DNA from: Sphingobium sp. YR768
GTDB taxonomy: Bacteria; Pseudomonadota; Alphaproteobacteria; Sphingomonadales; Sphingomonadaceae
Assembly (NCBI RefSeq): GCF_900111125.1
Contig: NZ_FOGE01000025.1
Span: 1 to 64,000 of the forward strand
Reading direction: 5' to 3'
Length of the DNA stretch: 64,000 nucleotides
Part shown: in pieces, positions 41,697 through 50,945 of the stretch
How positions within the stretch are numbered: the first letter of the stretch is position 1
Layout: every line of letters begins with the position of its first letter
Made by a program: the position numbers and the translations under genes
Notes under the pieces: generated by a model
Seen by the model: only the letters and a program-made list of their open reading frames with translations
Databases searched by the model: none
What the model was told of the DNA's origin: nothing

Positions 41697-43640
41697 TTAC
41701 CTGTCCGGTGCGATCATGTCCCCGATCGCGCTGTTTCTGATCCAGTCATGCCGCGTCACCGAATCCGTGACCAGACATAGCAGGGTTTCCAGGCCGGAAT
41801 AAGGATCGACCGGCTGCACCACGCTCAGATGGGCGCCGGGCAGCAGATCGGCCAGACGATCGATCATGTCCATGCCATAGGTGCGCAGCCGTCCCTGATC
41901 GTCGCCGCGCGGGAAGCCCCAGTCCAGCGTCGTCGCGCGGCCGGGCGCGGTGCGGAAGGACAGCAGCAAGACGCCATCCTGCGCCATGGCCCCGCGCAGC
42001 CCGGCCAAGGCTGCGCCGGGATCGGCGACCTGCTCCAGCATGTCGAGGCACAGCAGCATCTGATAGCGCTTGCCCGCCGGCGGCGGGACCAGAGCCGCGC
42101 CGTCATGGGCCGGTTCCAGCAGATCGAAATCCTTGAACCAGCCACCGGCCGCAACGCGATGCCGGCCATATTGCAGCCCGCTGGCGCATAGCGCGGGGTC
42201 GGACCGCAGCACATTCAGCACGCCCCGCATGGCGCGATGCCGGGCGGATGCATTGCACCCTGCGCAGATATAGCCATGGCCGATCAGGCTGTCTTCCAGC
42301 TTGCGTTCGGGCCGCAGGCTATCGCCGCCGCAAATATTGCAGTGGAAAGCAGCATTGATTTGCGGCGGCACCGATTGAACCGGCACGGCGGGCAGAACGG
42401 ACATGAAAGCCTCCCAATCTTGTGGCGGGCGGACGCGCTGCGCCATCCATGCCCGCAGTTGCGCCATCGCCCTGACTGTCCGCTCCGGCACATCCTGATC
42501 CATCAGACCACGCAACGTCGCCCAATGCTCGGCTATCCGCTGGCGGGCGGTGGCGATTGCGGCGCGATCGCTGTCCCCCAGCGGTTTCAGCAGGTCGATC
42601 CGGCCCAACGCCGCTTCCCAGCTTGTAACCAGCCTGTCCGACATGCCCAGTTGCGTCAAGAAGCCGTCAAACTTCACCATATGCGGCCGCGCGATGACCA
42701 AAGCCGGCTTGTCATAGGCCAAAGCGGTGATGAGTCCATGCATGGACGAGCCGACATAGCAGACCGCATGTGCGATCAGCCCCGCAATTTCCTTCAGGCT
42801 ATCGGGCTGGTCCAGGATCAGCGCAGATATGCTCAGCATCTGGCCAATGCGCCGGGCCAGTTGATCGTCGCCATGGCAGGGGCCGATGGCGATCAGCACG
42901 GGCAAGGCATCCAGCGTCCGGGCCAGTTCCTCGATCTGGCGCACCTGCAAGGCCTCGTCGCCATCGAGATAGCGATCATTGACGTGTAGCGCGAACCAGC
43001 GAACGGGCGTCGTCATGCCGTGCCGGGCAAAAGCGCTCTCCGCCACATCGCGCAGGGACGCAGCGGGCCACATGGCGGCCAGATCCAGCACCGTGTCGGG
43101 CATGACCGACACCGGCTGTTGCTCCGGCGCGCTCAGGAATTCCCGGCTTTTCTCGTCCCGCACCGTCACCATCAGGCTCGCGTCCAGCACGGCATTGCTC
43201 AGCGCTTGCACCGGGCCGGGCGGCAAGGGGCGCGGCAGGCCGGGCGCATTCCAGACGAGCCGGGCGCCCGACTGCGCCGCGATCAGCCCGGCCCCCAGCC
43301 ACAGCGCGGCATAGCTGCCCCGCCCGCCGAACCGCGAACCGGCATAATCGGCCAGCGGCGTCGCATTGGCGTGGATGATGTTGCCGCCGCCGATCACATG
43401 CAGATCGGCGGGACTATGTGGTGCCTGATCGATGGGCAGCGCAAGGATGGTGTCGTTCCACGGCAGCGGGCCGCCCTTTGGCGAAAAGGCGCGAAAATCC
43501 TCTTCCGCTATGCCCAGCCGGTCCCGCAACAAGAGCGGAAACAACAGATCGCCATAGTTGAGAACGTCGAATGTGCCATAGAGCGAAACACGCTTTGCCA
43601 CGCCCGTTTCATCTTGTGTCATATCAAGGACATGAGTCAC
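41697..43640 (-). CDS. Pyruvyl-transferase-like protein fused to zinc-ribbon/methyltransferase
   Basis: 647 residues in two parts. Residues 15-400 are a polysaccharide pyruvyl transferase-like domain (NYGDLLFPLLLRDRL, VIGGGNIIHANATPLADY, YVGSSMHGLITALAYDKPALV), resembling the gene at 38520. Residues 430-647 hold a four-cysteine ribbon (CNIC at 434-437, CAGC at 459-462) followed by an S-adenosylmethionine methyltransferase-like fold (YQMLLCLDMLEQVADPGAALAGLRGAM...DGVLLLSF). The glycine-rich SAM motif is weak. The same ribbon/methyltransferase unit ends the protein at 44387. Its start is 93 bp from a divergent methyltransferase gene. Confidence 0.82.
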   Translation of the reverse strand: MTHVLDMTQDETGVAKRVSLYGTFDVLNYGDLLFPLLLRDRLGIAEEDFRAFSPKGGPLPWNDTILALPIDQAPHSPADLHVIGGGNIIHANATPLADYAGSRFGGRGSYAALWLGAGLIAAQSGARLVWNAPGLPRPLPPGPVQALSNAVLDASLMVTVRDEKSREFLSAPEQQPVSVMPDTVLDLAAMWPAASLRDVAESAFARHGMTTPVRWFALHVNDRYLDGDEALQVRQIEELARTLDALPVLIAIGPCHGDDQLARRIGQMLSISALILDQPDSLKEIAGLIAHAVCYVGSSMHGLITALAYDKPALVIARPHMVKFDGFLTQLGMSDRLVTSWEAALGRIDLLKPLGDSDRAAIATARQRIAEHWATLRGLMDQDVPERTVRAMAQLRAWMAQRVRPPQDWEAFMSVLPAVPVQSVPPQINAAFHCNICGGDSLRPERKLEDSLIGHGYICAGCNASARHRAMRGVLNVLRSDPALCASGLQYGRHRVAAGGWFKDFDLLEPAHDGAALVPPPAGKRYQMLLCLDMLEQVADPGAALAGLRGAMAQDGVLLLSFRTAPGRATTLDWGFPRGDDQGRLRTYGMDMIDRLADLLPGAHLSVVQPVDPYSGLETLLCLVTDSVTRHDWIRNSAIGDMIAPDR

Positions 43641-43733
43641 ACCGTACAGCCCCCCGTCAGGTTGAGCCCAGCGCTACTATGACCTATCGGAAGGGTAAAC
43701 CGCTTTATTCGCCAAGTAACTGGAATTGAACCG

Positions 43734-44390
43734 ATGTTGGAACGACATACGATGCCCCGTTACCAGGCGATCGCCCGCCCCTGCGCCGAAGCGGTCGATC
43801 TGGCGAAGCGCGTGCTGGAAACGCACCCCGACCCGGTGATGGCGGAGGTCGGCATCGGCATCGGCGCGACATCGCTGGCGCTGGCCCAAACGCTGGACAA
43901 GCGCGGCACGCTCTGGCTGTTCGATTATGATTTTCGGGTGAATGAGTTGCAGGCCGATCTGGCCGGGCTTGGCTATCATAATGTCGAGATTGTCAGCAAT
44001 TCGCAGCGGACCTTCGACAGCTATGGCTGGACGCTGGCCATGCTGACGCGCCGTTGCCGTGTCGATCAGCCGGGCGGGATGTTCGACTTCATCTATCTGG
44101 ATGGCGCGCATCTCTATCAATATGACACGCTGGCCGCCGTGTGCTGCAAGGAATTGCTGAAGCCCGGCGGCTATCTGCTGCTCGACGATTATGACTGGAC
44201 CATCGCCAAATCGCCGACGATGCGGCCTTCGCAAAACCCGTCGGTCCTGACGGAATATAGCGAGGAGCAGATCGAATTGTCGCATGTCGAGATGATTTGC
44301 AGCCTGCTGCTCGATACCGACCCCGCTTTCGAGCAAATTCCGCTCGGCTATCGGGATGTCGAACATCGCAGGGCCTATCGCAAATCGTGA
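43734..44390 (+). CDS. Class I SAM-dependent methyltransferase
   Basis: 218 residues with the SAM-binding motif MAEVGIGIGATSLALA (E-x-G-x-G-x-G) and the motif FDFIYLDGAHLYQYD, followed by LLKPGGYLLLDDYDW, as in the Methyltransf_24 group acting on small or sugar substrates. It is a complete enzyme with no membrane part. The stop overlaps the GTG start of the next gene as GTGA. An ATG at 43752 (MPRYQAIA) is an alternative start. It may methylate the sugar or acyl unit built by the neighbouring operon. Confidence 0.88.
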   Translation: MLERHTMPRYQAIARPCAEAVDLAKRVLETHPDPVMAEVGIGIGATSLALAQTLDKRGTLWLFDYDFRVNELQADLAGLGYHNVEIVSNSQRTFDSYGWTLAMLTRRCRVDQPGGMFDFIYLDGAHLYQYDTLAAVCCKELLKPGGYLLLDDYDWTIAKSPTMRPSQNPSVLTEYSEEQIELSHVEMICSLLLDTDPAFEQIPLGYRDVEHRRAYRKS

Positions 44391-46126
44391 GCGGCAATCC
44401 GCTCTCCGCCGGGCAGCAACTGGTCGAAGCGCTGCAAGGCGCCGCCCCTGGCTCCGTCATCACGCTGGACGCGGCACGCTATGATCTGGCCGCCGATATC
44501 CGGCTGGACCGGGCGGTGACATTGCGTGGCCTGTCCGACGCCCCGCCGATCCTGCATTTCGTGGATGGTCGCTTCGCCCTTTCGATGATAGCCGATCACT
44601 GTCATCTGCAATCGATCGCCGTCACCAGCAGCGGCCATCGCGGCACGCCGCTGATCCGGGTCGAAGCCAATGATTGTTCGCTGGCGGGTGTCGTCATCAC
44701 GACGTCGCAGGGCAGCGGTCTGGAGGCCGAGGGCTGTCAGCGGCTGACGATCGACGATCTGGTCGTGCTGGATTGCGGCCAAAGGGCAGCCGGTTTTACC
44801 CGATGCCGGGACATGCGCATCACCCTGCGCGCCCAGAATATCGCGCAGCGGACGGCGGCCCCGGCGATCCACCTGCTGGATTGCGCGGATTTCACCGTCG
44901 ACGCCGATATTGCAGAGGTCAATGGCGGCGCGGTGACGATCGAGAACAGCGCGGAACATCAGGACAGGACCGAAGGCCGGCTGAGTATTCGGGCGCGCAA
45001 GGTGCAAAGAGCCCTGTCCGTGCTGGGCAAGCGGCAGGCGCCTGTCCGTAGCATCGAGGCACAGATCGCAGTGGCGGACTGGACCGACTATGCGCTGCTG
45101 CTTTCGAATGTCGAATGCGCCGATGTCGACCTGACGCTGCACGCATTGCCCGCCCCTGCCAACGCCGTCAGGCTGAATGGCGGCTTTGGGGTTCGCAGCA
45201 GCCGGATCGATCTACGCCATCCGACGGACCTGTCGCCGCTGATCATGGGACAGGAAGACAATCCCGACATCGTCATCCACGGCCATGTGCAGGATGCCGC
45301 GAGCAAAGCCGGTGATGGTCCCATGGTGGCGCTGCCAAAGGCTCTGATGGACAATCTGAAGCAGATCCCAAGGCCTGTCTTCACCCCCTATGACATGGCG
45401 GATCGATGCAGCCTGTGCGGGTGGGAAGGCCTGTTCCGCCGCACCCATGCGAGCGAGCGGGAAACGCTGGCCTGCGGGGCATGCCGCGCGACGCTCCGCT
45501 ATCGGGGGCAGGCGACAGCCCTTCTGGAGCATCTGGGCGAAGGCCGGTTCGATACGCTGGCCGAGCTGGTCGATGCGGGCGTGCTGGCTGGCCTCGACAT
45601 ATTCGAACCCGGCTTCGTCGGGCCATTCCGCCGCCTGCTGGGGAACGCGCGCCGTTATGAGCAATCTTTCTATGATCCCGACCTGCCAAGCGGCGCGACG
45701 CGCGATGGCATGTCATGCCAGGATCTGATGGCGACATCCTTTGCCGACGACAGTTTCGACCTGATCGTGACGTCCGATATTTTCGAACATATCCGCAAGC
45801 CATTTCTGGGCTTTGCCGAGATGCGCCGGATATTGCGGCCCGGCGGCCTGCATGTGTGGTCCGTGCCCATAGGCATGCCGCCCCCGCAGGAAACCCGCGC
45901 GCGCGTGGACACCAGCGGCCCGGAAGACATCATGCTGTTGCCGCCGGTCTATCATGGTTCGGGCGACGACAGCCTGTCGCTGGTCTATACCGATTTCGGC
46001 AGGGATATCGGCCTGCTGTTGTCAGCCATCGGCCTGCCCACCAGCGTCGTTCGCCATCGGGTGGTGAATGATCGGGTGGCGGGCGTGACCTTCATATCGG
46101 TCAAGGCGGGGCCAGTGGCTGCCTGA
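44387..46126 (+). CDS. Beta-helix protein fused to zinc-ribbon methyltransferase
   Basis: 579 residues from the GTG at 44387, which overlaps the upstream stop. Residues 1-300 are right-handed beta-helix-like repeats (ITLDAARYDLAADIRL, LQSIAVTSSGHRGTPLIRVEANDCSLAGVVITTSQGSGLEAEGC), similar to pectate-lyase-fold carbohydrate proteins but with no visible catalytic residues. Residues 341-366 are a zinc ribbon (CSLC ... CGAC), and residues 400-575 a type 11-like methyltransferase (FDLIVTSDIFEHIRKPFLGFAEMRRILRPGGLHVWSVP). This combination is unusual. It shares the ribbon-plus-methyltransferase module with the protein at 41697. Probable role: recognising a glycan and methylating it. Confidence 0.8.
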   Translation: MSGNPLSAGQQLVEALQGAAPGSVITLDAARYDLAADIRLDRAVTLRGLSDAPPILHFVDGRFALSMIADHCHLQSIAVTSSGHRGTPLIRVEANDCSLAGVVITTSQGSGLEAEGCQRLTIDDLVVLDCGQRAAGFTRCRDMRITLRAQNIAQRTAAPAIHLLDCADFTVDADIAEVNGGAVTIENSAEHQDRTEGRLSIRARKVQRALSVLGKRQAPVRSIEAQIAVADWTDYALLLSNVECADVDLTLHALPAPANAVRLNGGFGVRSSRIDLRHPTDLSPLIMGQEDNPDIVIHGHVQDAASKAGDGPMVALPKALMDNLKQIPRPVFTPYDMADRCSLCGWEGLFRRTHASERETLACGACRATLRYRGQATALLEHLGEGRFDTLAELVDAGVLAGLDIFEPGFVGPFRRLLGNARRYEQSFYDPDLPSGATRDGMSCQDLMATSFADDSFDLIVTSDIFEHIRKPFLGFAEMRRILRPGGLHVWSVPIGMPPPQETRARVDTSGPEDIMLLPPVYHGSGDDSLSLVYTDFGRDIGLLLSAIGLPTSVVRHRVVNDRVAGVTFISVKAGPVAA

Positions 46127-46168
46127 TGCCCGGTGGCGTTACAGCCGTTCGCATTACAGGCGTTCGCA

Positions 46169-48070
46169 TTACAGGCGTTCGTCTATCGCCGCGATCATCC
46201 GGTCCACCCGCGCCTCCCAACGGAGCGCCGGCGGCAGGCGCGTTGCCGGCTTTGCTTCCGCCTGTCCGGCCAGTGTCGCCTCGACCTGTGCGATGAAATC
46301 GTCGCTGTCGCGCGCCACCGTCGCGAAGGGGGCGACCTCGCCGATATTCGCAACAGCCGTCGTCACGATCGGCACGCCTGCGCTGAGATACACATAGAGT
46401 TTCAGCGGGTTCATGAACTGACTGACGTCATTGTCGAGATGCGGCATGATGGCGACGTCGAAGGCGCGGATATAGTCCAGCGCCTCTTCATAGCGTTTCA
46501 CACCCAGAAAATGGACATTGGCGTGACGGCGGAGGTCCAGCACGTCCGTCTTGCCATGCGCTGATCCGATCAGCACGATATTCCATTCGGGATGGCGCAC
46601 GGCCATGCTGTCGAGCAGCCAGATGTCGATGCGATCCCGCAGATTGCCGACATAGCCGACGATCTTGCCGTCCATGCCCGCCAGTTCCGCCGGCTTTGCG
46701 ACCTTGCCGGTCCGGGGGATATTCTCCGCCGCATTGGGGATCACCATGATGTCGCGGCCGAAGGGGGCGAAGGCATGCTTCAGGCTCTCGCAATTGGACA
46801 GCAGCAGATCGGCCCGATCGATCATCTCGGCATAGGCCTGTTCCGTGCGGTCCCGCGCCGCCCCTTCCGTCATGGTGCGCTGGTCGTCGATCAGGTCGGC
46901 AACGGTCAGGCTGAAATTCATATAGTCATGGACGGCGGGATAGGCCGGCGCGATCGGCGCGACCCAACTGACCACGGGGCCGTTCCCCAGCGTCTGGCGC
47001 ACCGTTTCCTCCACCCATTGCGGATAGGCATCCGGTGCGGGCAGATCCTGTCCCAGGAAATTGCCGCTGGGCCGCTTGCCGCGATGCAGGAAGACGCGGC
47101 GGGCCATGTCCTTGTCATCGGCGATCTTCAGGAAGCGGCGGATGCTGTTTTCCACCACCATATTGCCCTGATCCAGCCCTGCGTCCGGGTCCAGCCTGGT
47201 CCGCGACGTCAGGTCATGCAGCGTCATCGGCGCGTCGAACTGGACGATCCTGCCGACCCTGGGGTGCCGGGCCAGATATTTCAGCACCATATCATGGCGC
47301 CGCCCATAGATACCGGTGTCATTCTGTTTCCAGAAGAAGGCGATATCGAAGGGGGCAGACCGGATGACGGCCGGGAAGTTCAGGCCGCCGCGCGCCCATT
47401 CGGGCTGCTGCGCGGGCAAGGATTTCGACCAGTGCCGCGACAGGAAATGGACCAGCCTTATCCATTCCCGCTGCCATTGCGCGGGCTTGGTCCGGGCCGT
47501 TTCGAACAGCAGCTCCAGCCGCGCGCCATTTACCGCATAACTCATCTCACCGATGAAATATTGCCGCGCGCGCAGGCGATAGGCGTCGGTATCGAAAACG
47601 CCTTCCGCGACATTGCGCAGGAAATCCTCCAAATCGGCATCGTCGCGGATCGGGGTGATGATATGGGGGGCGGGAATATCGCGGAACGGCGCGGCCTGCG
47701 TCACAGCAACGGGCACGCCGGTCGCCAGTGCCTCGGTCAGCTTGGCGGGTATCTGATATTCGGCGACGGGCGAACTCAGATCCTGCAACAGGCAGACACC
47801 GTCGGCGATGTTGATGAGGTCGCTGAGCCTGTCCCATGGCTGATCCGGGAACATCTTTATGCGGGCATGGGCATGGCCGGACAATTGATTGTCGACACGC
47901 TTGTCGTGGGACGATCCGATGATGCACAGCACCAGCCGGTCGTCCTGCAACCGGTCCAGCGCCTCGGCAATGCGCATGACGCCCTTGTGCAGGCGCGGTG
48001 TCCCCAGGAACAGGATCACCTTGTCTTGGGGGGTAAAGCCGAATTCCTTGCGGACCACGGACATCCTCAT
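46169..48070 (-). pseudogene. C-terminal portion of a frameshifted double glycosyltransferase
   Basis: This frame continues the protein begun at 49271 after a one-base shift near 48048-48075. It holds the second half of one GT4 domain (VRKEFGFTPQDKVILFLGTPRLHKG, then LSSPVAEYQIPAKLTEALATGVPVAV) and a complete second GT4-like domain (FDIAFFWKQNDTGIYGRRHD ... GYVGNLRDRIDIWLLDSMA ... LKLYVYLSAGVPIVTTAVANIGE). If translated alone the first usable ATG is 48070. Without the frameshift the whole protein would be about 1030 residues. Whether this is a real mutation or a sequencing error cannot be told from the sequence. Confidence 0.8.
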
Positions 48071-49271
48071 CGCGCCGGAAGAGTTTTTCGTCGCGGGCAT
48101 GGCGCACCACCATGCCGCCGAACCGGTCCTGCAAGGATGCATTGGAGACGATCACCCCGTCGAACAGGGGCACCAGCGCCTCGCAGACCCGTGTCCAGCT
48201 TTCGCCAAAGGGCTGGTCGAGATCGGCGAAGGCAGCCGGATCGGCGATCAGGTCGGACAAGGCCAAGGGCGCGCGGTTAGGAAAGAAGGACAGTTCATGG
48301 TCATCGACATCGATGAACATGGGGCAGCCGACCCGATGCTTGATCAGCAGGGCAAGCAGGATGCTGGGCAAGCGCGGCTTGCAGGCGACGACGATGTCCG
48401 GCCGGCATGCCGCGACGAAGGGCACGGCCTGCTCCAGAAAATCGTCCATCGTGGAGGCCGGGAAGGAGCGGAAGGCAAGCGTCGAATCGCGCAGCGGCGA
48501 CCAGACATCCTTGCCATAGCGGTCGAACTGCGGCCCGATCAGTTCCACATCATAATCTTTGCACAGCATGTCGGCGATCAGGAAGGCTCGCCCGACGGGG
48601 TTATGCCCGACCTCCCAGGCGATGATGACGGCCTTCGGGCGCCGGTTCGGCTGGTCATCGGGTGCATGCAGGTCGGCTGCCGTTTCGACACTCTCTTCCG
48701 CTACCGGCGAGGGAACCACCGTCAACGCGATGTCGTGCAGCGTGGCCTTTTCCCCGTCGGCGTGGAACTGGATGCAGAATTGATAGAGGCGATCGGGATC
48801 GAACCGGTCGAGCTGCGCCGTGGCTTGCAGGACGATGCCCTTGGCCGAGGCCTGTTGCCGGACGGAAAATTTGTGGACGAACCGCAATTCCGAATGAGGG
48901 TCAGCCGTTTCGGACGCCAGCATCGCCACCCATTCCACCGGGTTTCTGGCGCTGACATTCTGGCGCAGTTCGATATGCAGATCGATCTGATAGCCGTCAT
49001 CGGACGGCGCGACTTGCCCGATGTCGATCGCCTGACTCAGCCTTATGCGCTTCACCTGAACCGGCCATGTGAGCGTCATTTCGCCTTCCGGGGAGAGGAT
49101 GACCATCCCATCCGGCGCGCGCGCCCTTGTCGCGATGCGCCAGCCGCCAACCTGCGCACCATGCTCCAGAGGACGGGTTTCCGGCTCGCCTGCCGCGCAG
49201 ACTTGTCCGATGATCCTGCCATCGCAGAGATAGGCTTCCTCTGTCGGGCATATCTGCTTGAGCATCGTCAC
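47547..49271 (-). pseudogene. N-terminal portion of a frameshifted double glycosyltransferase
   Basis: Residues 1-190 form a beta-rich domain of unknown kind. Residues about 213-405 are the N-terminal half of a GT4 enzyme (RRPKAVIIAWEVGHNPVGRAFLIADML ... FIDVDDHELSFF ... GVIVSNASLQDRFGGMVVRHARDE). After RHARDEKLFRRDED the frame loses all similarity and becomes Pro/Gly/Arg-rich shadow sequence ending at 47547, while the expected continuation (VRKEFGF) is found in the +1 frame. So only about 405 of the 574 residues are authentic. The gene is divergent from the PP-loop gene at 49622. Confidence 0.8.
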
Positions 49272-49621
49272 CGGATCATCCCCCCGAATGAATTTGAAGG
49301 TTATTCCTGACAGAATATCTTATGATTTCAAGGCTTACGAATTCAATTTTCACTAAATTTCCAGAGGCGAAATTCGTTGCTCACAGCCTGAAAATGACGG
49401 CTCCCAAAGAGAGCTACAACATCCTCTCGAAGCGTAAACCAGTTTGAGAGGGCCATATCTATGCTCCTCGGCGAAAAGATCGCTCGACAAACTCGCCACC
49501 ATCCTAGGTGCGGATATCTCCACGAGAATTTTATATTTTGTACTTGGTCTGGATCTCTATCTCTAACAGGTATGAAAACGTATCGAAATCGTAATGATAT
49601 TGCTGCTTCAGGACCGTTTTC
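49272..49621. other. AT-rich gene-free stretch between divergent genes
   Basis: 350 bases between the glycosyltransferase start and the PP-loop gene. The base composition is clearly more AT-rich than the surroundings. Short frames exist on both strands (for example 49343-49657, minus), but none has a ribosome site or coding-like composition and one runs into the PP-loop gene. I read it as a shared divergent regulatory region. No clear promoter boxes, operators or terminators were found. Confidence 0.5.
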
Positions 49622-50824
49622 ATGCCGCAAGAGAATCTCATGCATGTCACGCCCCATATCGAAGGGGACATGCTCCGGATTTCCTACCGGGTCTCAGGGC
49701 CGTGGACGGAAGCCTTCAATCTGGAACGACCAGCGGGGCGGCTGGCGCCCGTTTCAGGCGGCATATATGATTTCTTCTGCCACTATGGCACCGACATCAG
49801 CGATGTCCCGGCGAGCATCGCCGTCATCCCCTTCCTCTGCAACGTCATGCCGGTGGCCTGGCTCTATGACGCCACCGTCCATGTCGAAGAAGTCGACCGG
49901 GACTTTGCCCAATCGCTCGGCAATGTCCGGGAAGGCTATGCCGCCGTCTACCCCTGGCTCAATTTCTCCGGCCGCCTTGAGGGGCGAAAGGTCCGCAATG
50001 ACGTCGGCCGTCCGCAGAGCCCGCCGCTCATCTTCTTTTCCGGGGGTGTCGATGCCGCCTTCTCGATGTTGGGCAACCGCGCACTTTGCCCCACCTTGCT
50101 GACCATCTGGGGCGCCGACATCTTCTTTCGCGAGGCGGAACCCTGGCAGAAGGTCGAGGCCGCCAACCGGCGCACGGCGCAGGATTTCGGTGTCGGGTTC
50201 GAAAGCATCAAAAGCTCCTTTCGACTATTCCTGAACACCGACGTCCTCGATCGGGCATTTTCAAGCACGATCTACCATTGGGCCAGTTGGTGGCCTAATT
50301 TCCAGTTCGGGATCGGCCTGCTGGGACTGGCGGCACCGCTGGCCTGGGTGCGCAAGAGCAGGACGATCATCATTTCCTCCTCCATATCGAAGGAGGATTC
50401 CCGCCGCATCTATTCAGCTTCCGATCCCATGACGGACATGGCGTTGCGCTTTGCCGGCTGCCAGTGCCAGCATTATGATTTCACGATCGACCGCCAGCAG
50501 AAGATCGCCTTCATTTGCGAGCAGGCACGGTTGTTGGACCAGCCGATCGCCTTGCGTGTCTGCTGGCAATCGTCCGGCGAAAATTGCGGCCTGTGCGAAA
50601 AATGTATGCGGACCTTCTTTGCCATTCTGGCCGAGGGCAGCGATCCTGGGCAGTTCGGATTCCGCATGGATGACGACATACTGGAAAAGATCACCGGTCT
50701 GATAGCCGCCGGGACAGTCAAACCGAACCTGTTCTGGGACGATCTCATCCAGAAGCTCCACACTGCGAACCGGACCGAACCCTATATTCGCGCGATCCTC
50801 GATCGATATCCGCCGGGATCATGA
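49622..50824 (+). CDS. PP-loop ATPase-like protein with C-terminal cysteine cluster
   Basis: 400 residues. The N-terminal 130 residues are mixed beta. At 138-147 the motif FFSGGVDAAF matches the SGGxDS pyrophosphatase loop of the ATP-PPase superfamily (QueC, asparagine synthetase, TilS). Later come ISSSISKEDSRR and a cysteine set (Cys314, 322, 325, 328; NCGLCEKCMRTFF) like the zinc site of QueC. The Ser of the loop is replaced by Ala. Such enzymes adenylate a carboxylate or carbonyl and let an amine or sulfur attack. No queuosine genes are near, so a role in decorating the cluster product is possible. Start ATG at 49622 with AGGA upstream; ATG 49640 also possible. Confidence 0.75.
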   Translation: MPQENLMHVTPHIEGDMLRISYRVSGPWTEAFNLERPAGRLAPVSGGIYDFFCHYGTDISDVPASIAVIPFLCNVMPVAWLYDATVHVEEVDRDFAQSLGNVREGYAAVYPWLNFSGRLEGRKVRNDVGRPQSPPLIFFSGGVDAAFSMLGNRALCPTLLTIWGADIFFREAEPWQKVEAANRRTAQDFGVGFESIKSSFRLFLNTDVLDRAFSSTIYHWASWWPNFQFGIGLLGLAAPLAWVRKSRTIIISSSISKEDSRRIYSASDPMTDMALRFAGCQCQHYDFTIDRQQKIAFICEQARLLDQPIALRVCWQSSGENCGLCEKCMRTFFAILAEGSDPGQFGFRMDDDILEKITGLIAAGTVKPNLFWDDLIQKLHTANRTEPYIRAILDRYPPGS

Positions 50825-50860
50825 CCATGTGAGACATAGGGAAAAGACGCTGACATAGCG

Positions 50861-50945
50861 TGGTGCGGGTGGTCGGAATCGAACCGACACTCCTTGCGGA
50901 ACCGGATTTTGAGTCCGGCGCGTCTACCAGTTTCACCACACCCGC
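50861..50945 (-). tRNA. tRNA-Leu (anticodon CAA)
   Basis: An 85-nt tRNA including encoded CCA. The acceptor stem GCGGGTG (from 50945) pairs with CACCCGC, followed by A and CCA (50863-50861). The anticodon stem CCGGA/TCCGG closes the loop CTCAAAA, giving anticodon CAA, which reads UUG. The TTCGATTC T-loop and a long variable arm, typical of class II leucine tRNAs, are present. It lies at the right end of the accessory region, between the PP-loop gene and the MerC-like gene. Confidence 0.97.

Noticed and set aside
43677..44366. 229-residue minus-strand frame opposite the methyltransferase
   Set aside because: The plus-strand frame has full SAM-methyltransferase motifs; this one has none.
48084..48088. 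Five-A run on the minus strand as a programmed slippage site in the broken glycosyltransferase
   Set aside because: Joining the two halves needs a +1 shift, whereas slippery A runs normally give -1 shifts, and no stimulating hairpin or stop is obvious at the site.
49343..49657. 104-residue minus-strand frame in the AT-rich gap
   Set aside because: No ribosome site, and its start region runs into the PP-loop gene; no known motif.
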